This document shows positions 26,652-38,429 of a stretch of 64,000 nt of DNA, piece after piece. The notes below the pieces were generated by a model. It did no database searches and had not been told where the DNA came from. It worked only from the letters and a program-made list of their open reading frames with translations. The stretch covers positions 71,993,087 to 72,057,086 of the forward strand of contig OX326956.1 of assembly GCA_946800325.1 (NCBI GenBank), written 5' to 3'. The position numbers were made by a program, and so were the translations under genes. How positions within the stretch are numbered: position 1 is the first letter of the stretch; every line of letters begins with the position of its first letter. This DNA is from Luzula sylvatica. Its lineage: Eukaryota; Streptophyta; Magnoliopsida; Poales; Juncaceae.

Positions 26652-29502
26652 CTAAAAGATACGATACAAATGATCTAAAAACATGTTATTTGAACTCCTC
26701 AAAGCGTTATAATCTAGTTTTGAATCGAAAAACAAACTTTCTTAGTGTTTGTGAAATTTGGTGAAAAGTTATGTACTAAAAGATACGATACAAATGATCT
26801 AAAAACATGTTATTTGAACTCCTCAAAGCGTTAAAATCTTGTTTTGAATCGAAAAACAAACTTTCTTAGTGTTTGTGAAATTTGGTGAAAAGTTATGTAC
26901 TAAAAGATACGATACAAATGATCTAAAAACATGTTATTTGAACTCCTCAAGGCGTTAAAATCTTGTTTTGAATCGAAAAACAAACTTTCTTAGTGTTTGT
27001 GAAATTTGGTGAAAAGTTATGTACTAAAAGATACGATACAAATGATCTAAAAACATGTTATTTGAACTCTCCAAAGCGTTAAAATCTTGTTTTGAATCGA
27101 AAAACAAACTTTCTTAGTGTTTGTGAAATTTGGTGAAAAGTTATGTAGTAAAAGATACGATACAAATGATCTAAAAACATGTTATTTGAACTCCTCAAAG
27201 CGTTAAAATCTGGTTTTGAATCGAAAAACAAACTTTCTTAGTGTTTGTGAAATTTGGTGAAAAGTTATGTACGAAAAGATACGATACAAATGATCTAAAA
27301 ACATGTTATTTGAACTCCTCAAAGCGTTAAAATCTTGTTTTGAATCGAAAAACAAACTTTATTAGTGTTTGTGAAATTTGGTGAAAAGTTATGTACAAAA
27401 AGATACGATACAAATGATCTAAAAACATGTTATTTGAACTCCTCAAAGTGTTAAAATCTTGTTTTGAATCGAAAAACAAACTTTCTTAGTGTTTGTGAAA
27501 TTTGGTGAAAAGTTATGTACTAAAAGATACGATACAAATGATCTAAAAACACGTTATTTGAACTCCTCAAAGCGTTAAAATCTAGTTTTGAATCGAAAAA
27601 CAAACTTTCTTAGTGTTTGTGAAATTTGGTGAAAAGTTATGTACTAAAAGATACGATACAAATGATCTAAAAACATGTTATTTGAACTCCACAACGCGTT
27701 AAAATCTTGTTTTGAATCGAAAAACAAACTTTCTTAGTGTTTGTGAAATTTGGTGAAAAGTTATGTACTAAAAGATACGATACAAATGATCTAAAAACAT
27801 GTTATTTGAACTCCTCAAAGCGTTAAAATGTTGTTTTGAATCGAAAAACAAACTTTCTTAGAGTTTGCGAAATTTGGTGAAAAGTTATGTACTAAAAGAT
27901 ACGATACAAATGATCTAAAAACATGTTATTTGAACTCCTGAAAGCGTTAAAATGTTGTTTTGAATCGAAAAACAAACTTTCTTAGTGTTTGTGAAATTTG
28001 GTGAAAAGTTATGTACTAAAAGATACGATACAAATGATCTAAAAACATGTTATTTGAACTCCTCAAAGCGTTAAAATGTTGTTTTGAATCGAAAAACAAA
28101 CTTTCTTAGTGTTTGCGAAATTTGGTGAAAAGTTATGTACTAAAAGATACGTTACAAATGATCTAAAAACATGTTATTTGAACTCCTCAAAGCGTTAAAA
28201 TCTGATTTTGAATCGAAAAACAAACTTTCTTAGTGTTTGTGAAATTTGGTGAAAAGTTATGTACGAAAAGATACGATACAAATGATCTAAAAACACGTTA
28301 TTTGAACTCCACAACGCGTTAAAATCTTGTTTTGAATCGAAAAACAAACTTTCTTAGTGTTTGTGAAATTTGGTGAAAAGTTATGTACTAAAAGATACGA
28401 TACAAATGATCCAAAAACATGTTATTGGAACTCCTCAAAGCGTTAAAATCTTGTTTTGAATCGAAAAACAAACTTTCTTAGTGTTTGTGAAATTTGGTGA
28501 AAAGTTATGTACTAAAAGATACGATACAAATGATCTAAAAACATGTTATTTGAACTCCTCAAAGCGTTAAAATCTAGTTTTGAATCGAAAAACAAACTTT
28601 CTTAGTGTTTGTGAAATTTGGTGAAAAGTTATGTACTAAAAGATACGATACAAATGATCTAAAAACATGTTATTTGAACTCCTCAAAGCGTTAAAATCTA
28701 GTTTTGAATCGAAAAACAAACTTTCTTAGTGTTTGTGAAATTTGGTGAAAAGTTATGTACTAAAAGATACGATACAAATGATCTAAAAACATGTTATTTG
28801 AACTCCTCAAAGCGTTAAAATCTAGTTTTGAATCGAAAAACAAACTTTCTTAGTGTTTGTGAAATTTGGTGAAAAGTTATGTACTAAAAGATACGATACA
28901 AATGAACTAAAAACACGTTATATGAACTCTCCAAAGCGTTAAAATCTTGTTTTGAATCGAAAAACAAACTTTCTTAGTGTTTGTGAAATTTGGTGAAAAG
29001 TTATGTACTAAAAGATACGATACAAATGATCTAAAAACACGTTATTTGAACTCCTCAAAGCGTTAAAATCTGGTTTTGAATCGAAAAACAAACTTTCTTA
29101 GTGTTTGTGAAATTTGGTGAAAAGTTATGTACTAAAAGATACGATACAAATGATCTAAAAACATGTTATTTGAACTCCTCAAAGCATTAAAATCTTGTTT
29201 TGAATCGAAAAACAAACTTTCTTAGTGTTTGTGAAATTTGGTGAAAAGTTATGTACTAAAAGATACGATACAAATGATCCAAAAACATTTTATTTGAACT
29301 CCTCAAAGCGTTAAAATCTTGTTTTGAATCGAAAAACAAACTTTCTTAGTGTTTGCGAAATTTGGTGAAAAGTTATGTACTAAAAGATACGATACAAATG
29401 ATCTAAAAACATGTTATTTGAACTCCTCAAAGCGTTAAAATCTTGTTTTGAATCGAAAAACAAACTTTCTTAGTGTTTGTGAAATAGGTGAAAAGTTATG
29501 TA
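26652..29502 (+). repeat. 23-mer HOR unit (2,851 bp), copy 2, rearranged
   Basis: Still 23 monomers, but y x u u of copy 1 has become [y with CTTG] u u u. The monomer at 28,388-28,511 has the 25C and 40G of y and the CTTG of x, as if y and x had fused, and a third u (65A) has been added. Otherwise e f g i h j k a p q r' s t' m ... v w b c d as in copy 1. Confidence 0.88.
28388..28883 (+). repeat. Rearranged four-monomer stretch in the 23-mer
   Basis: Copy 1 (12,025-12,520) reads y x u u; this copy reads y/x-hybrid u u u. The 9G marker of x (GAGACG) and the 63A of y are both gone. A one-monomer deletion between y and x plus a one-monomer duplication of u explains it and keeps the unit length unchanged. 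Gene conversion over two monomers is the alternative. Confidence 0.75.
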
Positions 29503-32105
29503 CTAAAAGATACGATACAAATGATCTAAAAACATGTTATTTGAACTCCTCAAAGCGTTATAATCTAGTTTTGAATCGAAAAACAAACTTTCTTAGTGTT
29601 TGTGAAATTTGGTGAAAAGTTATGTACTAAAAGATACGATACAAATGATCTAAAAACATGTTATTTGAACTCCTCAAAGCGTTAAAATCTTGTTTTGAAT
29701 CGAAAAACAAACTTTCTTAGTGTTTGTGAAATTTGGTGAAAAGTTATGTACTAAAAGATACGATACAAATGATCTAAAAACATGTTATTTGAACTCCTCA
29801 AGGCGTTAAAATCTTGTTTTGAATCGAAAAACAAACTTTCTTAGTGTTTGTGAAATTTGGTGAAAAGTTATGTACTAAAAGATACGATACAAATGATCTA
29901 AAAACATGTTATTTGAACTCTCCAAAGCGTTAAAATCTTGTTTTGAATCGAAAAACAAACTTTCTTAGTGTTTGTGAAATTTGGTGAAAAGTTATGTAGT
30001 AAAAGATACGATACAAATGATCTAAAAACATGTTATTTGAACTCCTCAAAGCGTTAAAATCTGGTTTTGAATCGAAAAACAAACTTTCTTAGTGTTTGTG
30101 AAATTTGGTGAAAAGTTATGTACGAAAAGATACGATACAAATGATCTAAAAACATGTTATTTGAACTCCTCAAAGCGTTAAAATCTTGTTTTGAATCGAA
30201 AAACAAACTTTATTAGTGTTTGTGAAATTTGGTGAAAAGTTATGTACAAAAAGATACGATACAAATGATCTAAAAACATGTTATTTGAACTCCTCAAAGT
30301 GTTAAAATCTTGTTTTGAATCGAAAAACAAACTTTCTTAGTGTTTGTGAAATTTGGTGAAAAGTTATGTACTAAAAGATACGATACAAATGATCTAAAAA
30401 CACGTTATTTGAACTCCTCAAAGCGTTAAAATCTAGTTTTGAATCGAAAAACAAACTTTCTTAGTGTTTGTGAAATTTGGTGAAAAGTTATGTACTAAAA
30501 GATACGATACAAATGATCTAAAAACATGTTATTTGAACTCCACAACGCGTTAAAATCTTGTTTTGAATCGAAAAACAAACTTTCTTAGTGTTTGTGAAAT
30601 TTGGTGAAAAGTTATGTACTAAAAGATACGATACAAATGATCTAAAAACATGTTATTTGAACTCCTCAAAGCGTTAAAATGTTGTTTTGAATCGAAAAAC
30701 AAACTTTCTTAGAGTTTGCGAAATTTGGTGAAAAGTTATGTACTAAAAGATACGATACAAATGATCTAAAAACATGTTATTTGAACTCCTCAAAGCGTTA
30801 AAATGTTGTTTTGAATCGAAAAACAAACTTTCTTAGTGTTTGTGAAATTTGGTGAAAAGTTATGTACTAAAAGATACGATACAAATGATCTAAAAACATG
30901 TTATTTGAACTCCTCAAAGCGTTAAAATGTTGTTTTGAATCGAAAAACAAACTTTCTTAGTGTTTGCGAAATTTGGTGAAAAGTTATGTACTAAAAGATA
31001 CGATACAAATGATCTAAAAACATGTTATTTGAACTCCTCAAAGCGTTAAAATCTGATTTTGAATCGAAAAACAAACTTTCTTAGTGTTTGTGAAATTTGG
31101 TGAAAAGTTATGTACGAAAAGATACGATACAAATGATCTAAAAACACGTTATTTGAACTCCACAACGCGTTAAAATCTTGTTTTGAATCGAAAAACAAAC
31201 TTTCTTAGTGTTTGTGAAATTTGGTGAAAAGTTATGTACTAAAAGATACGATACAAATGATCTAAAAACATGTTATTTGAACTCCTCAAAGCGTTAAAAT
31301 CTAGTTTTGAATCGAAAAACAAACTTTCTTAGTGTTTGTGAAATTTGGTGAAAAGTTATGTACTAAAAGATACGATACAAATGATCTAAAAACATGTTAT
31401 TTGAACTCCTCAAAGCGTTAAAATCTAGTTTTGAATCGAAAAACAAACTTTCTTAGTGTTTGTGAAATTTGGTGAAAAGTTATGTACTAAAAGATACGAT
31501 ACAAATGAACTAAAAACACGTTATATGAACTCTCCAAAGCGTTAAAATCTTGTTTTGAATCGAAAAACAAACTTTCTTAGTGTTTGTGAAATTTGGTGAA
31601 AAGTTATGTACTAAAAGATACGATACAAATGATCTAAAAACACGTTATTTGAACTCCTCAAAGCGTTAAAATCTGGTTTTGAATCGAAAAACAAACTTTC
31701 TTAGTGTTTGTGAAATTTGGTGAAAAGTTATGTACTAAAAGATACGATACAAATGATCTAAAAACATGTTATTTGAACTCCTCAAAGCATTAAAATCTTG
31801 TTTTGAATCGAAAAACAAACTTTCTTAGTGTTTGTGAAATTTGGTGAAAAGTTATGTACTAAAAGATACGATACAAATGATCCAAAAACATTTTATTTGA
31901 ACTCCTCAAAGCGTTAAAATCTTGTTTTGAATCGAAAAACAAACTTTCTTAGTGTTTGCGAAATTTGGTGAAAAGTTATGTACTAAAAGATACGATACAA
32001 ATGATCTAAAAACATGTTATTTGAACTCCTCAAAGCGTTAAAATCTTGTTTTGAATCGAAAAACAAACTTTCTTAGTGTTTGTGAAATAGGTGAAAAGTT
32101 ATGTA
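29503..32105 (+). repeat. 21-mer HOR unit (2,603 bp), second of block 2
   Basis: Standard order, ending in the eleventh and last 123-bp d monomer of the window (31,983-32,105). Confidence 0.92.
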
Positions 32106-34213
32106 CTAAAAGATACGATACAAATGATCTAAAAACATGTTATTTGAACTCCTCAAAGCGTTATAATCTAGTTTTGAATCGAAAAACAAACTTTCTTAGT
32201 GTTTGTGAAATTTGGTGAAAAGTTATGTACTAAAAGATACGATACAAATGATCTAAAAACATGTTATTTGAACTCCTCAAAGCGTTAAAATCTTGTTTTG
32301 AATCGAAAAACAAACTTTCTTAGTGTTTGTGAAATTTGGTGAAAAGTTATGTACTAAAAGATACGATACAAATGATCTAAAAACATGTTATTTGAACTCC
32401 TCAAGGCGTTAAAATCTTGTTTTGAATCGAAAAACAAACTTTCTTAGTGTTTGTGAAATTTGGTGAAAAGTTATGTACTAAAAGATACGATACAAATGAT
32501 CTAAAAACATGTTATTTGAACTCTCCAAAGCGTTAAAATCTTGTTTTGAATCGAAAAACAAACTTTCTTAGTGTTTGTGAAATTTGGTGAAAAGTTATGT
32601 AGTAAAAGATACGATACAAATGATCTAAAAACATGTTATTTGAACTCCTCAAAGCGTTAAAATCTGGTTTTGAATCGAAAAACAAACTTTCTTAGTGTTT
32701 GTGAAATTTGGTGAAAAGTTATGTACGAAAAGATACGATACAAATGATCTAAAAACATGTTATTTGAACTCCTCAAAGCGTTAAAATCTTGTTTTGAATC
32801 GAAAAACAAACTTTATTAGTGTTTGTGAAATTTGGTGAAAAGTTATGTACAAAAAGATACGATACAAATGATCTAAAAACATGTTATTTGAACTCCTCAA
32901 AGTGTTAAAATCTTGTTTTGAATCGAAAAACAAACTTTCTTAGTGTTTGTGAAATTTGGTGAAAAGTTATGTACTAAAAGATACGATACAAATGATCTAA
33001 AAACACGTTATTTGAACTCCTCAAAGCGTTAAAATCTAGTTTTGAATCGAAAAACAAACTTTCTTAGTGTTTGTGAAATTTGGTGAAAAGTTATGTACTA
33101 AAAGATACGATACAAATGATCTAAAAACATGTTATTTGAACTCCACAACGCGTTAAAATCTTGTTTTGAATCGAAAAACAAACTTTCTTAGTGTTTGTGA
33201 AATTTGGTGAAAAGTTATGTACTAAAAGATACGATACAAATGATCTAAAAACATGTTATTTGAACTCCTCAAAGCGTTAAAATGTTGTTTTGAATCGAAA
33301 AACAAACTTTCTTAGAGTTTGCGAAATTTGGTGAAAAGTTATGTACTAAAAGATACGATACAAATGATCTAAAAACATGTTATTTGAACTCCTCAAAGCG
33401 TTAAAATGTTGTTTTGAATCGAAAAACAAACTTTCTTAGTGTTTGTGAAATTTGGTGAAAAGTTATGTACTAAAAGATACGATACAAATGATCTAAAAAC
33501 ATGTTATTTGAACTCCTCAAAGCGTTAAAATGTTGTTTTGAATCGAAAAACAAACTTTCTTAGTGTTTGCGAAATTTGGTGAAAAGTTATGTACTAAAAG
33601 ATACGATACAAATGATCTAAAAACATGTTATTTGAACTCCTCAAAGCGTTAAAATCTGATTTTGAATCGAAAAACAAACTTTCTTAGTGTTTGTGAAATT
33701 TGGTGAAAAGTTATGTACGAAAAGATACGATACAAATGATCTAAAAACACGTTATTTGAACTCCACAACGCGTTAAAATCTTGTTTTGAATCGAAAAACA
33801 AACTTTCTTAGTGTTTGTGAAATTTGGTGAAAAGTTATGTACTAAAAGATACGATACAAATGATCCAAAAACATGTTATTGGAACTCCTCAAAGCGTTAA
33901 AATATTGTTTTGAATCGAAAAACAAACTTTCTTAGTGTTTGTGAAATTTGGTGAAAAGTTATGTACTAAAAGAGACGATACAAATGATCTAAAAACATGT
34001 TATTTGAACTCCTCAAAGCGTTAAAATCTTGTTTTGAATCGAAAAACAAACTTTCTTAGTGTTTGTGAAATTTGGTGAAAAGTTATGTACTAAAAGATAC
34101 GATACAAATGATCTAAAAACATGTTATTTGAACTCCTCAAAGCGTTAAAATCTAGTTTTGAATCGAAAAACAAACTTTCTTAGTGTTTGTGAAATTTGGT
34201 GAAAAATTATGTA
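32106..34213 (+). repeat. Incomplete Domain 1 unit (17 monomers)
   Basis: Order e f g i h j k a p q r s t m y x u. The first ten monomers match the start of the 31-mer at the 16,363-bp offset; at the eleventh the 31-mer has j' and this unit has r, so the long period ends at about 33,345. It combines r, t (not r', t') with y x, a mix not seen in the other units. The final u has G to A at 34206 (GTGAAAAATTATG). It runs into Domain 2 without v w b c d. Confidence 0.85.
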
Positions 34214-34957
34214 CTAAAAGATACGATACAAATGATCTAAAAACATGTTATTTGAACTCCTCAAAGCGTTAAAATATTGTTTTGAATCGAAAAACAAACT
34301 TTCTTAGTGTTTGTGAAATTTGGTGAAAAGTTATGTACTAAAAGATACGATACAAATGATCTAAAAACACGTTATTTGAACTCTCCAAAGCGTTAAAATC
34401 TTGTTTTGAATCGAAAAACAAACTTTCTTAGTGTTTGTGAAATTTGGTGAAAAGTTATGTACAAAAATATACGATACAAATGATCTAAAAACATGTTATT
34501 TGAACTCCTCAAAGCGTTAAAATCTTGTTTTGAATCGAAAAACAAACTTTCTTAGTGTTTGTGAAATTTGGTGAAAAGTTATGTACTAAAAGATACGATA
34601 CAAATGAACTAAAAACACGTTATATGAACTCTCCAAAGCGTTAAAATCTTGTTTTGAATCGAAAAACAAACTTTCTTAGTGTTTGTGAAATTTGGTGAAA
34701 AGTTATGTACTAACAGATACGATACAAATGATCTAAAAACACGTTATTTGAACTCCTCAAAGCGTTAAAATCTGGTTTTGAATCGAAAAACAAACTTTCT
34801 TAGTGTTTGTGAAATTTGGTGAAAAGTTATGTACTAAAAGATACGATACAAATGATCTAAAAACATGTTATTTGAACTCCTCAAAGCATTAAAATCTTGT
34901 TTTGAATCGAAAAACAAACTTTCTTAGTGTTTGTGAAATTTGGTGAAAAGTTATGTA
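33098..34957 (+). repeat. 15-monomer segment duplicated at a 28-mer offset (left copy)
   Basis: Order p q r s t m y x u o N [2A with AAAAATATAC] v w b. The same 15 types recur at 36,570-38,429, 3,472 bp (28 monomers) downstream, including the rare AAAAATATAC monomer (34,462 and 37,934). It spans the Domain 1/Domain 2 border, so the border is a mosaic, not a clean end. Private changes here: 34206 A and, in w, ACTAACAGATAC at about 34,714. Confidence 0.82.
34214..34337 (+). repeat. Type o monomer, likely u/y hybrid
   Basis: Normal start, GATCT and TTTGAAC as in u, but ATTG at 63-66 as in y. It sits after u and before an n-type monomer, the place where y precedes n in the 36-mer. A crossover between u and y would make it. 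The same monomer recurs at 37,686 and 44,258. Confidence 0.6.
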
Positions 34958-37189
34958 CTAAAAGATACGATACAAATGATCCAAAAACATGTTATTTGAA
35001 CTCCTCAAAGCGTTAAAATCTTGTTTTGAATCGAAAAACAAACTTTCTTAGTGTTTGCGAAATTTGGTGAAAAGTTATGTACTAAAAGATACGATACAAA
35101 TGATCTAAAAACATGTTATTTGAACTCCTCAAAGCGTTAAAATCTTGTTTTGAATCGAAAAACAAACTTTCTTAGTGTTTGTGAAATTTGGTGAAAAGTT
35201 ATGTACTAAAAGATACGATACAAATGATCTAAAAACATGTTATTTGAACTCCTCAAAGCGTTATAATCTAGTTTTGAATCGAAAAACAAACTTTCTTAGT
35301 GTTTGTAAAATTTGGTGGAAAGTTATGTACTAAAAGATACGATACAAATGATCTAAAAACATGTTATTTTAACTCCTCAAAGCGTTAAAATCTTGTTTTG
35401 AATCGAAAAACAAACTTTCTTAGTGTTTGTGAAATTTGGTGAAAAGTTATGTACTAAAAGATACGATACAAATGATCTAAAAACATGTTATTTGAACTCC
35501 TCAAAGCGTTAAAATCTTGTTTTGAATCGAAAAACAAACTTTCTTAGTGTTTGTGAAATTTGGTGAAAAGTTATGTACTAAAAGATACGATACAAATGAT
35601 CTAAAAACATGTTATTTGAACTCTCCAAAGCGTTAAAATCTTGTTTTGAATCGAAAAACAAACTTTCTTAGTGTTTGTGAAATTTGGTGAAAAGTTATGT
35701 AGTAAAAGATACGATACAAATGATCTAAAAACATGTTATTTGAACTCCTCAAAGCATTAAAATCTGGTTTTGAATCGAAAAACAAACTTTCTTAGTGTTT
35801 GTGAAATTTGGTGAAAAGTTATGTACGAAAAGATACGATACAAATGATCTAAAAACACGTTATTTGAACTCCACAACGCGTTAAAATCTTGTTTTGAATC
35901 GAAAAACAAACTTTCTTAGTGTTTGTGAAATTTGGTGAAAAGTTATGTACTAAAAGATACGATACAAATGATCCAAAAACATGTTATTTGAACTCCTCAA
36001 AGCGTTGAAATCTTGTTTTGAATCGAAAAACAAAGTTTCTTAGTGTTTGCGAAATTTGGTGAAAAGTTATGTACTAAAAGATACGATACAAATGATCTAA
36101 AAACATGTTATTTGAACTCCTCAAAGCGTTAAAATCTCGTTTTGAATCGAAAAACAAACTTTCTTAGTGTTTGTGAAATTTGGTGAAAAGTTATGTACGA
36201 AAAGATACGATACAAATGATCTAAAAACACGTTATTTGAACTCCACAACGCGTTAAAATCTTGTTTTGAATCGAAAAACAAACTTTCTTAGTGTTTGTGA
36301 AATTTGGTGAAAAGTTATGTACTAAAAGATACGATACAAATGATCTAAAAACACGTTATTTGAACTCTCCAAAGCGTTAAAATCTTGTTTTGAATCGAAA
36401 AACAAACTTTCTTAGTGTTTGTGAAATTTGGTGAAAAGTTATGTACTAAAAGATACGATACAAATGATCTAAAAACATGTTATTTGAACTCCTCAAAGCG
36501 TTAAAATCTAGTTTTGAATCGAAAAACAAACTTTCTTAGTGTTTGTGAAATTTGGTGAAAAGTTATGTACTAAAAGATACGATACAAATGATCTAAAAAC
36601 ATGTTATTTGAACTCCACAACGCGTTAAAATCTTGTTTTGAATCGAAAAACAAACTTTCTTAGTGTTTGTGAAATTTGGTGAAAAGTTATGTACTAAAAG
36701 ATACGATAAAAATGATCTAAAAACATGTTATTTGAACTCCTCAAAGCGTTAAAATGTTGTTTTGAATCGAAAAACAAACTTTCTTAGAGTTTGCGAAATT
36801 TGGTGAAAAGTTATGTACTAAAAGATACGATACAAATTATCTAAAAACATGTTATTTGAACTCCTCAAAGCGTTAAAATGTTGTTTTGAATCGAAAAACA
36901 AACTTTCTTAGTGTTTGTGAAATTTGGTGAAAAGTTATGTACTAAAAGATACGATACAAATGATCTAAAAACATGTTATTTGAACTCCTCAAAGCGTTAA
37001 AATGTTGTTTTGAATCGAAAAACAAACTTTCTTAGTGTTTGCGAAATTTGGTGAAAAGTTATGTACTAAAAGATACGATACAAATGATCTAAAAACATGT
37101 TATTTGAACTCCTCAAAGCGTTAAAATCTGATTTTGAATCGAAAAACAAACTTTCTTAGTGTTTGTGAAATTTGGTGAAAAGTTATGTA
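34214..37189 (+). repeat. Domain 1 to Domain 2 transition zone (24 monomers)
   Basis: Order o N [2A, TATAC] v w b [25C,101C] f e f f i B m C l m N u p q r s t. It mixes Domain 1 runs (v w b; p q r s t) with the first C (86G), l (65C) and B (1G,55A,65G) monomers, which belong to Domain 2. The run i B m C l m N (35,578-36,445) matches 42,026-42,893 at a 52-monomer offset. The e at 35,206 is unusual, with GTTTGTAAAATTTGGTGGAAAG-like changes at its 3' end (G to A at 102 and A to G near 113). Confidence 0.8.
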
Positions 37190-38429
37190 CGAAAAGATAC
37201 GATACAAATGATCTAAAAACACGTTATTTGAACTCCACAACGCGTTAAAATCTTGTTTTGAATCGAAAAACAAACTTTCTTAGTGTTTGTGAAATTTGGT
37301 GAAAAGTTATGTACTAAAAGATACGATACAAATGATCCAAAAACATGTTATTGGAACTCCTCAAAGCGTTAAAATATTGTTTTGAATCGAAAAACAAACT
37401 TTCTTAGTGTTTGTGAAATTTGGTGAAAAGTTATGTACTAAAAGAGACGATACAAATGATCTAAAAACATGTTATTTGAACTCCTCAAAGCGTTAAAATC
37501 TTGTTTTGAATCGAAAAACAAACTTTCTTAGTGTTTGTGAAATTTGGTGAAAAGTTATGTACTAAAAGATACGATACAAATGATCTAAAAACATGTTATT
37601 TGAACTCCTCAAAGCGTTAAAATCTAGTTTTGAATCGAAAAACAAACTTTCTTAGTGTTTGTGAAATTTGGTGTAAAGTTATGTACTAAAAGATACGATA
37701 CAAATGATCTAAAAACATGTTATTTGAACTCCTCAAAGCGTTAAAATATTGTTTTGAATCGAAAAACAAACTTTCTTAGTGTTTGTGAAATTTGGTGAAA
37801 AGTTATGTACTAAAAGATACGATACAAATGATCTAAAAACACGTTATTTGAACTCTCCAAAGCGTTAAAATCTTGTTTTGAATCGAAAAACAAACTTTCT
37901 TAGTGTTTGTGAAATTTGGTGAAAAGTTATGTACAAAAATATACGATACAAATGATCTAAAAACATGTTATTTGAACTCCTCAAAGCGTTAAAATCTTGT
38001 TTTGAATCGAAAAACAAACTTTCTTAGTGTTTGTGAAATTTGGTGAAAAGTTATGTACTAAAAGATACGATACAAATGAACTAAAAACACGTTATATGAA
38101 CTCTCCAAAGCGTTAAAATCTTGTTTTGAATCGAAAAACAAACTTTCTTAGTGTTTGTGAAATTTGGTGAAAAGTTATGTACTAAAAGATACGATACAAA
38201 TGATCTAAAAACACGTTATTTGAACTCCTCAAAGCGTTAAAATCTGGTTTTGAATCGAAAAACAAACTTTCTTAGTGTTTGTGAAATTTGGTGAAAAGTT
38301 ATGTACTAAAAGATACGATACAAATGATCTAAAAACATGTTATTTGAACTCCTCAAAGCATTAAAATCTTGTTTTGAATCGAAAAACAAACTTTCTTAGT
38401 GTTTGTGAAATTTGGTGAAAAGTTATGTA
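36570..38429 (+). repeat. 15-monomer segment duplicated at a 28-mer offset (right copy)
   Basis: Right copy of 33,098-34,957. Private changes include GATAAAAATG in q (about 36,704) and AAATTATC in r (about 36,836). The u at 37,562 carries GTGTAAAG, which the left copy lacks but the next 53-mer copy (44,134) shares. Confidence 0.82.

Larger units (their letters stand above)
19586..33345 (+). repeat. 132-mer super-repeat, copy 2 (truncated)
   Basis: Units 36-21-23-21 and the first ten monomers of the fifth unit, 13,760 bp. By eye it differs from copy 1 at five single bases (copy 1/copy 2: 4067/20430, 4845/21208, 9423/25786, 10053/26416, 15288/31651) and in the rearranged stretch at 28,388-28,883. 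The near identity implies a very recent duplication of a block over 16 kb, or ongoing homogenisation. Confidence 0.88.
1..34213 (+). repeat. HOR domain 1: units ending in the 123-bp monomer
   Basis: Domain marked by monomer types I see only here: d (the one-base-short monomer), c (34T), g (52G) and, nearly always, 90A. The basic unit is a 21-mer in the order e f g i h j k a p q r s t m u u v w b c d. Longer units (22, 23, 31, 36) have whole extra monomers inserted. Eleven d monomers end at 495, 3222, 7685, 10288, 13139, 15742, 19585, 24048, 26651, 29502 and 32105. The last unit (from 32,106) loses the order after 'u' at 34,090 and never reaches d. The right boundary is set where the first Domain 2-type monomer (o) begins. 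Confidence 0.9.

Noticed and set aside
3223..33345. The 16-kb duplication as an assembly artefact
   Set aside because: Not fully excluded, but the copies have different private mutations on both sides (such as 10053 and 25786) and different rearrangements, which a simple assembly duplication would not create.
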